DNA of 7,151 nt from Paracoccaceae bacterium. Its GTDB lineage: Bacteria; Pseudomonadota; Alphaproteobacteria; Rhodobacterales; Rhodobacteraceae. Each line of letters begins with the position of its first letter. The stretch's first letter is position 1. Location: positions 1 through 7,151 of the forward strand of contig WFTU01000344.1 of NCBI GenBank assembly GCA_015485375.1. Direction: 5' to 3'. The notes under the pieces are model-generated. The model was not told where the DNA came from, searched no databases, and worked only from the letters and a program-made list of their open reading frames with translations. Below are positions 1-6,320 of this stretch, in pieces. The translations under genes were made by a program, and so were the position numbers.

Positions 1-1
1 T

Positions 2-319
2 ATCGAGCAGATCGAGGCCGACGTAACCGAAACCGACACCTGTCGCTCCAGACGCTCGGCCAGTCCGGATGCGCCGTTTATCAGCGCCAGCGATTTCAAC
101 CGCGCGCAAGAAGCCGTCGATGCGGGTTACGCAAAGCCGCTCGATGCGATATGGTCGACTTTTATCGAGGAATACCCCGGTCAGGTGATCAGTATCGAGT
201 TCACGGGCTATCGCTGGCGTCCACGCTTCCGTTTCAAGGCAATTTCCGCCAGCGGACGCCTGGAAACCGTGATAGTATCGGCCCGCACTGGTGAAATCGA
301 AAAAATCGTAGGCTGCTGA
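2..319 (+). CDS. PepSY-domain protein, C-terminal part (5' end outside window)
   Basis: An open frame runs from the window edge to the TGA at 317-319 (105 codons visible) with no in-frame ATG, so the start lies upstream. The last ~70 residues look like a PepSY domain: a helical stretch (DFNRAQEAVDAGY, then PLDAIWSTFIEEYPGQVISI), a strand with WRPRFRFKAI, and the typical ending in which a small-molecule-like 'SGRLETVIVSARTGEIEKIVG' segment resembles the family's G-R-x-x-x-V-x-V-D-A-x-T-G-E-v closure. Here the usual Asp before Ala is Ser. PepSY proteins are generally small exported proteins thought to modulate proteases or sensors. Single-domain ones often sit just upstream of an OmpR-class regulator and kinase, as here. 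The stop overlaps the regulator's ATG (TGATG), implying coupling. A signal peptide would be expected but is outside the window. The first ~30 visible residues are low-information and not recognisable. The family call is by pattern only. Confidence 0.75.
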   Translation: MEQIEADVTETDTCRSRRSASPDAPFISASDFNRAQEAVDAGYAKPLDAIWSTFIEEYPGQVISIEFTGYRWRPRFRFKAISASGRLETVIVSARTGEIEKIVGC

Positions 320-1002
320 TGCGCATTTTAATTGTCGAGGACGAGGCGAAAATCGCCACCTCGATCAGGGACGTTCTGGTGGATTCCGGATTTGTGCCGG
401 AAATCTCGACCGACGGCGAGGATGCCTGGTTCCGTGGCGGAACCGAGGATTACTCCGCCGCCATCCTCGATATCGGCCTGCCAAAACTCGACGGCCTCAG
501 CGTGCTACGCAACTGGCGCAACGAAAAGATCGACATGCCGGTGATCCTGCTCACCGCCAAGGGCAGCTGGTCGGAACGTGTGGACGGCATCGATGCGGGT
601 GCCGACGACTACCTCGTGAAACCCTTCCACATGGAAGAACTGATCGCCCGCCTGCGCGCCCTGCTGCGCCGCGCCGGTGCCGACAAAAACACCCGCCTGA
701 AGGCCGGACCGCTGGTCCTCGACACGAAACAGATGCGGGTCACCATCGATGGCAGTCCGGTTAACGTCACCCCGCTGGAATTCCGCCTGCTGAACTATCT
801 GCTGCACCAGCGCGGCCGCGTTATCTCGCAAGAGGAACTGGCCACCAACATCTATTTCCAGGACCAGGAGCCCGACAGCAACGCGATCGAGGTTCTCGTC
901 GGCCGTCTGCGCCGCAAGCTGAAGGCAAAGGTCATCCAGACCCGCCGCGGTTTCGGCTACATGATCCCCGACGAGGCCCCCGACAGCGGAGACCCCGCGT
1001 GA
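319..1002 (+). CDS. OmpR/PhoB-family response regulator, PhoP-like
   Basis: This is a 227-residue DNA-binding response regulator, the usual length for the family. Residues 1-118 form the receiver domain: the acidic pocket is E7/D8, the phosphoacceptor is D51 (in AILDIGLPKLDG), the switch residue is T79 (ILLTAK), and the conserved lysine is K101 in GADDYLVKPFH. Residues ~127-217 form the winged helix, with TPLEFRLLNYLL, the recognition-helix region NAIEVLVGRLRRKL and the wing TRRGFGYMI. The signatures RxWR, LTAxxSW and KPFHxEE make it closest in style to PhoP/QseB-type regulators. It should be phosphorylated by the kinase encoded immediately downstream and then bind direct-repeat operators. 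The ATG overlaps the upstream TGA, with TAGG at 309-312 as a modest ribosome binding site. Its stop overlaps the kinase start. The PhoP orthology is inference; the family is certain. Confidence 0.95.
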   Translation: MRILIVEDEAKIATSIRDVLVDSGFVPEISTDGEDAWFRGGTEDYSAAILDIGLPKLDGLSVLRNWRNEKIDMPVILLTAKGSWSERVDGIDAGADDYLVKPFHMEELIARLRALLRRAGADKNTRLKAGPLVLDTKQMRVTIDGSPVNVTPLEFRLLNYLLHQRGRVISQEELATNIYFQDQEPDSNAIEVLVGRLRRKLKAKVIQTRRGFGYMIPDEAPDSGDPA

Positions 1003-2363
1003 AGTCCTCCTCGCTCTCCCTGCGGCTGATCCTGCTGGCCTGCGTCTCGATTTTTCTCGCGCTCGGCGCAACCGGCCTGTTCCTGAACAAGACGTTCTAC
1101 AACTACTTCGAGGAACGCATCTATACCGAGCTCGACCAGTATCTGAAACAGGTTACGGCCCGCATTGTCATCAATCCCGACAACAGCATCTCCGTCCAGC
1201 CCCTGCCCGACCCGCGCTTCGCCCTGCCGTTCAGCGGCCTCTACTGGCAAGTGACCGAAGCGGGGCAGGATCCGGTCCTCTCCCGCTCCCTGTGGGGCAA
1301 AACCATCGACCTGCCGCCAAACCCCGTTCCGGGCGAAGAGGTCCGCGGCTCCGTCACCGCCGACAACGGGGTGCCGCTTCTGGCCCTCGGCTGGACCATC
1401 CTGCTGGGTGACGAAGACAACCGCCGTGTCCTGTCCCTGACCGTCGCTGTCGACAAAAGCGAAGTCGTCAAGGCCGCCGCCGGTTTCCGCCTTGCCTTCC
1501 TGCAATGGCTCTCGCTGATGTTCCTCGCCCTGATCATCGCTTCATGGTTCCAGGTCCGCCTCGGCCTCGCCCCGCTCGAGGCCATCCGCAAAAAGGTCGA
1601 ACAGGTCCGCTCCGGCGCGCGCGACCGGTTGGAAGGCCGGTTCCCCAAGGAGGTCCGGCCGCTGGTGCTGGAGGTCAACGAGCTGCTGGATCTGCACCAG
1701 AAATCCCTGACCTCGGCCCGCGCCCGCGCCAGCGATCTGGCGCACGGCCTGAAAACCCCGCTCGCGGTCATGCTCGCCCTCGCCCGCGACCTGCGCGCCA
1801 AGGGGGACGAGGCCACGGCCAAAGATATCGAGGATCAGGTAGAATCCATGCGCCACTACATCGAACGCGAGCTGGCCAGGGTACGCACCAAAACCCCCGC
1901 CGGCCACGGAGCCAAAGCCGCACCCGTGGTCGCCAAGATGGTTTCCGCCATCGAGCGTTTCCCGCGCGAGACCCCGCTCGAATGGCAGGTCGACGTCTCC
2001 GACACGCTCGTCACCCCCTTCGATGAACACGACCTGTCCGAAATGCTCGGCAACACACTCGACAACGCCCGAAAATGGGCCAAAAGCCTCGTGCGTATCA
2101 CCGGCGGCCACAGCAACGGCTCCGATTTCCTGCGCATCGAGGACGACGGCCCCGGCGTGTCCGAAGACCTGTTCGAAGCGATTCTCGAACGCGGCGAAAA
2201 ACTGGACCCCAGCGTGCAGGGTCAGGGCCTCGGCCTTGCCATCTGCGCCGATATGGCGGCGGCTTATGGTGCGGAATTCACCCTGGGCCGGGCGGAAACC
2301 GGTGGTTTGATGGTAGAAATCCGCTGGAACGGCGAAAATCCGGCAAACGAAGCGGCTGAATAG
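999..2363 (+). CDS. Sensor histidine kinase, PhoQ-like
   Basis: This 454-residue inner-membrane kinase starts at GTG 999, overlapping the regulator's TGA (GTGA). GGAG at 988-991 lies seven bases upstream, which supports this start. Order of parts: TM1 ~8-30; a periplasmic sensor ~31-165; TM2 ~167-187; a HAMP-like linker ~188-238; a dimerisation/phosphotransfer helix with H249 in DLAHGLKTPLAV; and an ATPase domain with the N box around N352/N356 (MLGNTLDNARKW), the G1 box DDGPG at 382-386 and a glycine box GQGLGLAI at 408-415. H-L-K-T-P, 'GNxLDNAxKW' and 'ILERGxxLD' are features I associate with PhoQ-type kinases. It would autophosphorylate on H249 and pass phosphate to D51 of the neighbouring regulator. 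The ligand cannot be read from the sequence: the sensor domain has only short acidic runs (such as GDEDN at 137-141), so Mg2+ or cationic-peptide sensing is not shown. Confidence 0.95.
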   Translation: MKSSSLSLRLILLACVSIFLALGATGLFLNKTFYNYFEERIYTELDQYLKQVTARIVINPDNSISVQPLPDPRFALPFSGLYWQVTEAGQDPVLSRSLWGKTIDLPPNPVPGEEVRGSVTADNGVPLLALGWTILLGDEDNRRVLSLTVAVDKSEVVKAAAGFRLAFLQWLSLMFLALIIASWFQVRLGLAPLEAIRKKVEQVRSGARDRLEGRFPKEVRPLVLEVNELLDLHQKSLTSARARASDLAHGLKTPLAVMLALARDLRAKGDEATAKDIEDQVESMRHYIERELARVRTKTPAGHGAKAAPVVAKMVSAIERFPRETPLEWQVDVSDTLVTPFDEHDLSEMLGNTLDNARKWAKSLVRITGGHSNGSDFLRIEDDGPGVSEDLFEAILERGEKLDPSVQGQGLGLAICADMAAAYGAEFTLGRAETGGLMVEIRWNGENPANEAAE

Positions 2364-2373
2364 AAATACTCCA

Positions 2374-2404
2374 TTAACCATTTCACGCTTCTATGCCATA
2401 GAAT
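2374..2404 (+). promoter_or_regulatory. Candidate promoter/operator region of the ugd operon
   Basis: The 73 bases between the kinase and ugd are AT-rich compared with the genes on either side. They hold TTAACCAT (2374-2381), identical to the half-site described for the cell-cycle regulator CtrA in alphaproteobacteria. Next comes a 15-base inverted repeat TTCTATG-C-CATAGAA (2389-2403), whose right arm overlaps TAGAAT (2399-2404), a 5/6 match to a sigma70 -10. The best -35 (TTAACC, 2374-2379) is weak and sits at a 19-base spacing, so the exact promoter is uncertain. Elements are seen in the sequence; function is inferred. Confidence 0.4.
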
Positions 2405-2423
2405 TTCGACAAAGTTTTTCTGA

Positions 2424-2439
2424 CAGGAGAATTTCAGTG
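2424..2439 (+). promoter_or_regulatory. Ribosome binding site and GTG start of ugd
   Basis: CAGGAG at 2424-2429 is followed by a seven-base spacer and GTG at 2437. An in-frame ATG four codons later (2449) has poorer spacing and would remove the first beta strand of the Rossmann fold. The GTG start is therefore preferred. Confidence 0.8.
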
Positions 2440-3750
2440 AAAATTGTTATGATCGGCGCCGGATATGTCGGACTGGTATCCGCCGTCTGTTTCTCCGATT
2501 TCGGCCATCAGGTCACCTGCGTTGAAAAGGACCGAACGCGCCTCGACAAGCTGCGTGCCGGCAAGGTGCCGATTTTCGAACCCGGCCTCGACCGGCTGAT
2601 GACCCACAACATAGCCGAGGGCCGCCTGACCTTTTCCGACGACCTCGGCACAGCCATGGAGGGCGCGGATGCGGTGTTCATCGCCGTCGGCACACCGGCG
2701 CGGCGCGGCGACGGTTTCGCCGATCTGACCTATGTCTACGACACCGCGCGGGAAATTGGCGAGAAACTGAAAACCCCGACCGTTGTCGTTACCAAATCCA
2801 CCGTTCCCATCGGCACCAACCGCGAGGTGCAGCGCATCATCGACAGCTGCAACCCGCCGGTAAAGGCCGAGGTCGCCTCCAATCCCGAATTCCTGCGCGA
2901 AGGCTCCGCGATCGAGGATTTCATGCGCCCGAACCGCATTATCGTCGGCGTGCAATCCCCGTCTGCAGAAGAAGTCATGCGCCATATCTATCGTCCGCTG
3001 AACCTGCGTGAAACACCGATCATGTTTACCGATCTGGAAACGGCCGAAACCATCAAATATGCCGCCAACGCTTTTCTGGCGACGAAAATCACCTTCATCA
3101 ACGAAATCGCCGACCTGTGCGAGAAAACCGGCGGCGACGTGCAGCAGGTGGCCAAGGGGATCGGGCTGGATGCGCGTATCGGCGGCAAATTCCTGCACGC
3201 GGGGCCGGGGTATGGCGGCAGCTGTTTTCCCAAGGATACGCTGGCGCTGGTGCAGACCGGCCAGCAACACGGCGTGCCGCAGCGGATTGTCGAAACCGTG
3301 GTGGCCGTAAATGATGCCCGCAAATCCGCCATGACGGAAAAGATCATCGCCGCCTGTGGCGGCTCGGTCGAAGGCAAGCGCATCGCGGTGCTGGGCGTAA
3401 CCTTCAAACCCAACACCGACGACATGCGCGACGCGCCCAGTCTGGTGATCCTGCCCGAACTGATGACCGCAGGCGCCGCCATCACCGTATGCGATCCCGA
3501 AGGCGGGGCCGAGGCGCGCCGCCTTTTGCCCGGCGTGGACTGGGTGGAGGATGCCTACAGCGCCGCCGACGGCGCCGATGCGCTGGTGATTATCACCGAA
3601 TGGAATGCCTTTCGCGGCATGGACCTGCGAAGGATTGCCGACCTGCTTTCCGCGCCGGTTTTCGTCGATCTGCGCAACATCTACCCCCCCGAAGAAGTCG
3701 AGGAGGCCGGCCTCGCCCACACCGGCGTTGGTAAAGGAAGTGTAAACTAG
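2437..3750 (+). CDS. ugd: UDP-glucose 6-dehydrogenase
   Basis: This 437-residue enzyme, full length for the bacterial family, catalyses the two-step NAD+-dependent oxidation of UDP-glucose to UDP-glucuronate in the cytoplasm. Domains in order: an N-terminal NAD-binding Rossmann fold with G7-A-G-Y-V-G12 and E30 at the end of strand 2; conserved VVTKSTVPIGT (117-127) and SNPEFLREG (148-156); a central domain with K207 and N211 (ETIKYAANAFLATK); the catalytic-cysteine loop GPGYGGSCFPKD with C263 and D267; and a C-terminal UDP-binding domain with GVTFKPNTDDMRD (320-332). All expected catalytic residues are present. It begins at GTG with a clear upstream ribosome binding site. The next gene starts directly after its stop and would use its product, so the two form an operon for UDP-uronic-acid supply. 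In other bacteria such genes feed capsule, exopolysaccharide, or LPS core and lipid A modification. Which applies here is not visible. Confidence 0.96.
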   Translation: MKIVMIGAGYVGLVSAVCFSDFGHQVTCVEKDRTRLDKLRAGKVPIFEPGLDRLMTHNIAEGRLTFSDDLGTAMEGADAVFIAVGTPARRGDGFADLTYVYDTAREIGEKLKTPTVVVTKSTVPIGTNREVQRIIDSCNPPVKAEVASNPEFLREGSAIEDFMRPNRIIVGVQSPSAEEVMRHIYRPLNLRETPIMFTDLETAETIKYAANAFLATKITFINEIADLCEKTGGDVQQVAKGIGLDARIGGKFLHAGPGYGGSCFPKDTLALVQTGQQHGVPQRIVETVVAVNDARKSAMTEKIIAACGGSVEGKRIAVLGVTFKPNTDDMRDAPSLVILPELMTAGAAITVCDPEGGAEARRLLPGVDWVEDAYSAADGADALVIITEWNAFRGMDLRRIADLLSAPVFVDLRNIYPPEEVEEAGLAHTGVGKGSVN

Positions 3751-4764
3751 ATGCGCAAAGTATTCGTTACCGGCTCGGCCGGATTCATCGGCTTCCACCT
3801 CTCCCGCCTGCTGCTGGAAGAAGGCTTCGAGGTCGCCGGTTTCGACGGAATGACCGATTACTACGATGTCACGCTGAAACAGCGCCGCCAGCAGATGTTG
3901 CTGCAGAACCCCGCCTTCACCGCGCACGAGGCGATGCTGGAGGATCAGGATGCCCTGCGCCGCGCCTATGAATCCGCCGCGCCGGATGTGGTGGTGCATC
4001 TGGCCGCGCAGGCGGGCGTGCGCTACAGTCTGGAGAACCCGCGCGCCTATGTGGAGAGCAACATCCTCGGCACCTTTAACCTGATGGAGCTGACGCGCGA
4101 ACACGGGGTGGAGCATCTGTTGATGGCCTCTACCTCATCGGTTTACGGCGCCAACGAAGATATGCCGTTTCGCGAGACCGACCAGACCGAAACCCAGATG
4201 ACGCTCTATGCCGCTACCAAAAAGGCGACCGAGAGCATGGGGCATTCCTACGCCCACCTGTGGAACATCCCCACCACCATGTTCCGTTTCTTCACCGTTT
4301 ACGGCCCGTGGGGGCGGCCCGACATGGCGCTGTTCAAATTCGTCAAGGCGACGCTGGAGGGCGATGCGATCGACGTTTACAATCACGGCAGGATGGCCCG
4401 CGACTTTACCTATGTCACCGATCTGGTGCGCGGCATCCGGCTGTTGATCGACACACCGCCCGAACGCCCGGAAAACCGCGAGGATATTGCCGAAGGCGAC
4501 AGCCTCAGCCCCGCCGCGCCGTTCCGAACGGTGAATATCGGCAACTCCGACAAGGTCGGGCTGGAGGAATTCATCACCGCGATGGAGGATGCGCTCGGCA
4601 TGTCCGCGAAACGGAACTACATGGAAATGCAGAAGGGCGACGTGCCGGCAACATGGGCGGATGCGTCGTTGTTGCAGGACCTGACAGGCTACCGCCCCGC
4701 AACGCCGGTACCCGAGGGCGTGGCGAAATTCGTGGAGTGGTATCGGGACTACTACAAGGTCTGA
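3751..4764 (+). CDS. UDP-glucuronate 4-epimerase (extended SDR family)
   Basis: This 337-residue NAD-dependent nucleotide-sugar epimerase has the Rossmann motif TGSAGFIG (7-14), HLAAQAGVRYS (83-93), the active-site Ser/Thr cluster ASTSSVYG (126-133) and the catalytic Y153-xxx-K157. The stretch YGPWGRPDMALFKF (184-197), followed by IDVYNHGRMARDFTYV, is typical of UDP-glucuronate 4-epimerases rather than GalE. The expected reaction is UDP-glucuronate to UDP-galacturonate, which fits its position immediately after the enzyme that makes UDP-glucuronate. Its ATG abuts the ugd TAG stop, and the ribosome binding site AAGGAAG (3734-3740) lies inside the end of ugd, so expression is very likely coupled. 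The gene ends at TGA 4762-4764, ahead of two hairpins. Related epimerases acting on other UDP-sugars are possible, but the signature and neighbour make this the best call. Confidence 0.92.
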   Translation: MRKVFVTGSAGFIGFHLSRLLLEEGFEVAGFDGMTDYYDVTLKQRRQQMLLQNPAFTAHEAMLEDQDALRRAYESAAPDVVVHLAAQAGVRYSLENPRAYVESNILGTFNLMELTREHGVEHLLMASTSSVYGANEDMPFRETDQTETQMTLYAATKKATESMGHSYAHLWNIPTTMFRFFTVYGPWGRPDMALFKFVKATLEGDAIDVYNHGRMARDFTYVTDLVRGIRLLIDTPPERPENREDIAEGDSLSPAAPFRTVNIGNSDKVGLEEFITAMEDALGMSAKRNYMEMQKGDVPATWADASLLQDLTGYRPATPVPEGVAKFVEWYRDYYKV

Positions 4765-4771
4765 GACAAAA

Positions 4772-4789
4772 AGTTGGCAATTGCCAACT
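4772..4789. repeat. Perfect 18-base palindrome downstream of the epimerase gene
   Basis: AGTTGGCAATTGCCAACT is its own reverse complement over all 18 bases. It begins eight bases after the epimerase stop. As RNA it could fold into a seven-pair stem with an AATT loop. No U-tract follows (CCCCGTTATTT), so it is a poor intrinsic terminator on its own. It could instead be a protein-binding site or an RNA 3'-end stabiliser. Confidence 0.6.
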
Positions 4790-4840
4790 CCCCGTTATTT
4801 ACGTTGTTATTCAGTGTCTTAATCAAAATAAGAACAAACA

Positions 4841-4869
4841 GAAAAGGCGCCCGTCCGGGGCGCCTTTTC
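4841..4869. terminator. Bidirectional intrinsic terminator between convergent genes
   Basis: Arms 4841-4852 (GAAAAGGCGCCC) and 4858-4869 (GGGCGCCTTTTC) are perfectly complementary: twelve base pairs around a five-base loop GTCCG. The GC-rich core is flanked by A4 on the left and T4 on the right, so each strand gives a GC stem ending in a short U run. It lies between the end of the epimerase gene (+) and the end of the MORN gene (-), which ends at 4887, and should terminate both. Confidence 0.85.
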
Positions 4870-4886
4870 CGTAAGGTTTATGCGGT

Positions 4887-6320
4887 TTAATTGCCCGAAA
4901 GCGCGGCCTCCGCAGCGGCGGCCTCTTCTTCGGTGGCGCGCTGGCCATTGGCCCAGAAGCCATCGTATTCCTCGCCGGTGGCATAGCGCATGATACCGCG
5001 ACCCTGGCGCTGGCCCTTGCGGAAGAAGCCTTCGTAAACGTCGCCGTTCGGGTATTTCGCAACACCCTGCCCGTCGATCTCTCCGGCCTTCCAGCTGCCG
5101 GTGTATTCGAAACCGTCCGACATGGTGATCGTGCCGACCCCCTCGCGCTGGCCGTTGACGAAACCGCCGGTGTAGATCGTGCCGTCGGCATAGGTCGCCA
5201 CGCCTTCACCATCGCGCAGGCCGTTCTTCCAGTCGCCGGTATACTGGTACCCGTCCTGATAGATCATCGTGCCCTTGCCGTGGTTCTTGGCGTTTTTGAA
5301 GTAGCCCTCGTAGACCAGACCGTTGCCGTATTTGGCAACGCCGTAACCCTCGATCACACCGTTGACCCATTCGCCCTCGTAAGAGCTGCCATCGGGATAG
5401 GTGATCTTGCCCTGACCGTGGGCGACATCGTTCTTGAACTGGCCGACATAGACCGACCCGTCGGGATAGGTCACCTGGCCTTCGCCCTCGATCCGGCCCT
5501 GCACCCAGTCGCCGGTATAGACGTAGCCGTCGGTGCCGGTGAAGGTGCCTTTGCCCTGCCGCAGGTCGCCGACGAACTCGCCTTCGTAAACGTCGCCGTT
5601 GGCGTAGGTGACCTTGCCGGTGCCGTCACGCTGGCCGTTTTTGAAATCGCCCTCGTAGCGGTCGCCGTTGGCCTGAACCAGAACGCCCTTGCCGTTGATC
5701 TGCCCGTCAACCCAGCTGCCGGTATAAACCAGCCCGTCGGGAAGGGTCAGCGTGCCCTGCCCCTGACGCACACCCTTGACGATATCGCCTTCGTAGATCG
5801 CGCCGTCGGAGTAGGTGATCTTGCCGGTGCCGTCCTTGACGCCGTCAACCCATGTGCCTTCGTAGCGGTAGCCGTTGGCGCTGGTCATCACGCCGAAACC
5901 GTCATGCACCGCGTTTTTGAATTCGCCCTCGTAACGGACGCCATTGGCATAGAGCGCAACGCCCTGCCCCTGGATTTTGCCGTCTACCCAGTCGCCCTCG
6001 TAGGTGCCGCCGTCGGCGAAGGTGATCTTGCCTTTCCCCTCGGGGCGGCCGTTTTTGAATTCGCCCTCGTAAACGGAGCCGTCGGGATAGGTGGCCTTGC
6101 CCACGCCCTCGATCCGGCCCTCGACCCACTGGCCGGTGTATTCATAGCCGTTCGGCAGGCGATAGGTCCCCTGACCGTGTTGCTTGCCGTCCTTGAATTC
6201 GCCTTCGTAAATTCCGCCGGTGTCGTACTGCTTGGTCTGGACCCCGCCCTCCTGAGCAACAACCGGAGCGCCTGCGAGTATACCGAGCGCCACTGCGCCG
6301 AAGAGAATTGTTCTTTGCAA
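4887..6320 (-). CDS. Predicted secreted MORN-repeat protein, 18 full repeats plus a partial one
   Basis: This 477-residue protein has an N-terminal signal peptide (one Arg at position 3, a hydrophobic core ~4-18, likely cleavage after VVA at residue 22). From residue 35 it consists almost wholly of 23-residue MORN units of the form G-x-x-Y-x-G-x-[FW]-x-x-G-x-x-x-G-x-G-x-x-x-x-x-[DN]. There are 18 full units (35-448), a truncated 19th (449-460), and an Ala/Glu-rich tail (461-477) without a recognisable domain. MORN repeats form a beta-hairpin ladder; in other proteins they bind lipids or proteins. Here no catalytic domain is attached, so it is probably an envelope or periplasmic binding/scaffold protein; its partner is unknown. 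The start is TTG at 6320: an in-frame TAG three codons upstream excludes extension, and the next in-frame GTG would cut into the signal peptide. It is convergent with the epimerase gene and divergent from nadE. Confidence 0.88.
   Translation of the reverse strand: MQRTILFGAVALGILAGAPVVAQEGGVQTKQYDTGGIYEGEFKDGKQHGQGTYRLPNGYEYTGQWVEGRIEGVGKATYPDGSVYEGEFKNGRPEGKGKITFADGGTYEGDWVDGKIQGQGVALYANGVRYEGEFKNAVHDGFGVMTSANGYRYEGTWVDGVKDGTGKITYSDGAIYEGDIVKGVRQGQGTLTLPDGLVYTGSWVDGQINGKGVLVQANGDRYEGDFKNGQRDGTGKVTYANGDVYEGEFVGDLRQGKGTFTGTDGYVYTGDWVQGRIEGEGQVTYPDGSVYVGQFKNDVAHGQGKITYPDGSSYEGEWVNGVIEGYGVAKYGNGLVYEGYFKNAKNHGKGTMIYQDGYQYTGDWKNGLRDGEGVATYADGTIYTGGFVNGQREGVGTITMSDGFEYTGSWKAGEIDGQGVAKYPNGDVYEGFFRKGQRQGRGIMRYATGEEYDGFWANGQRATEEEAAAAEAALSGN
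4941..6218 (-). repeat. 69-bp coding tandem repeat array (MORN) with 621-bp super-period
   Basis: There are 18 complete 69-base units (6218 down to 4977) plus a 36-base partial unit (4976-4941), all in frame with no indels. Units 1-9 (6218-5598) and 10-18 (5597-4977) correspond one to one. For example, 6079-6121 and 5458-5500 match at 38 of 43 bases, exactly 621 bases (nine units) apart. Units have otherwise diverged at the DNA level, so the array is old rather than recently expanded. Confidence 0.85.
6255..6320 (-). other. Signal peptide of the MORN protein
   Basis: Residues 1-22 have a short basic start (R3), a hydrophobic run ILFGAVALGILAG and a V-V-A motif before Q23, a standard Sec/signal-peptidase-I pattern. 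There is no Cys at the site, so it is not a lipoprotein, and no twin arginine. Export to the periplasm or beyond is inferred. Confidence 0.75.

Noticed and set aside
1542..2381. A 279-codon - strand open frame antisense to the histidine kinase
   Set aside because: The opposite strand encodes all kinase motifs in order. This frame is a GC-driven shadow with no domain signature.
2364..2436. A classical PhoP box (two GTTTA-like half-sites five bases apart) upstream of ugd
   Set aside because: Only an isolated GGTTAA on the minus strand was found, with no second half-site at the right spacing.
2434..4116. A 560-codon - strand open frame antisense to ugd and the start of the epimerase gene
   Set aside because: It spans two clearly identified + strand enzymes, has His/Gly-rich shadow composition typical of GC-rich antisense frames, and matches no family I know.
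4260..4874. A + strand open frame extending past the epimerase stop through the terminator
   Set aside because: It is an out-of-frame shadow of the epimerase gene, and its tail runs through the palindrome and terminator hairpin.
4941..6218. The tandem array as a CRISPR or a mobile-element repeat
   Set aside because: Units are 69 bases with no spacers, keep one reading frame throughout, and encode a standard MORN protein repeat.
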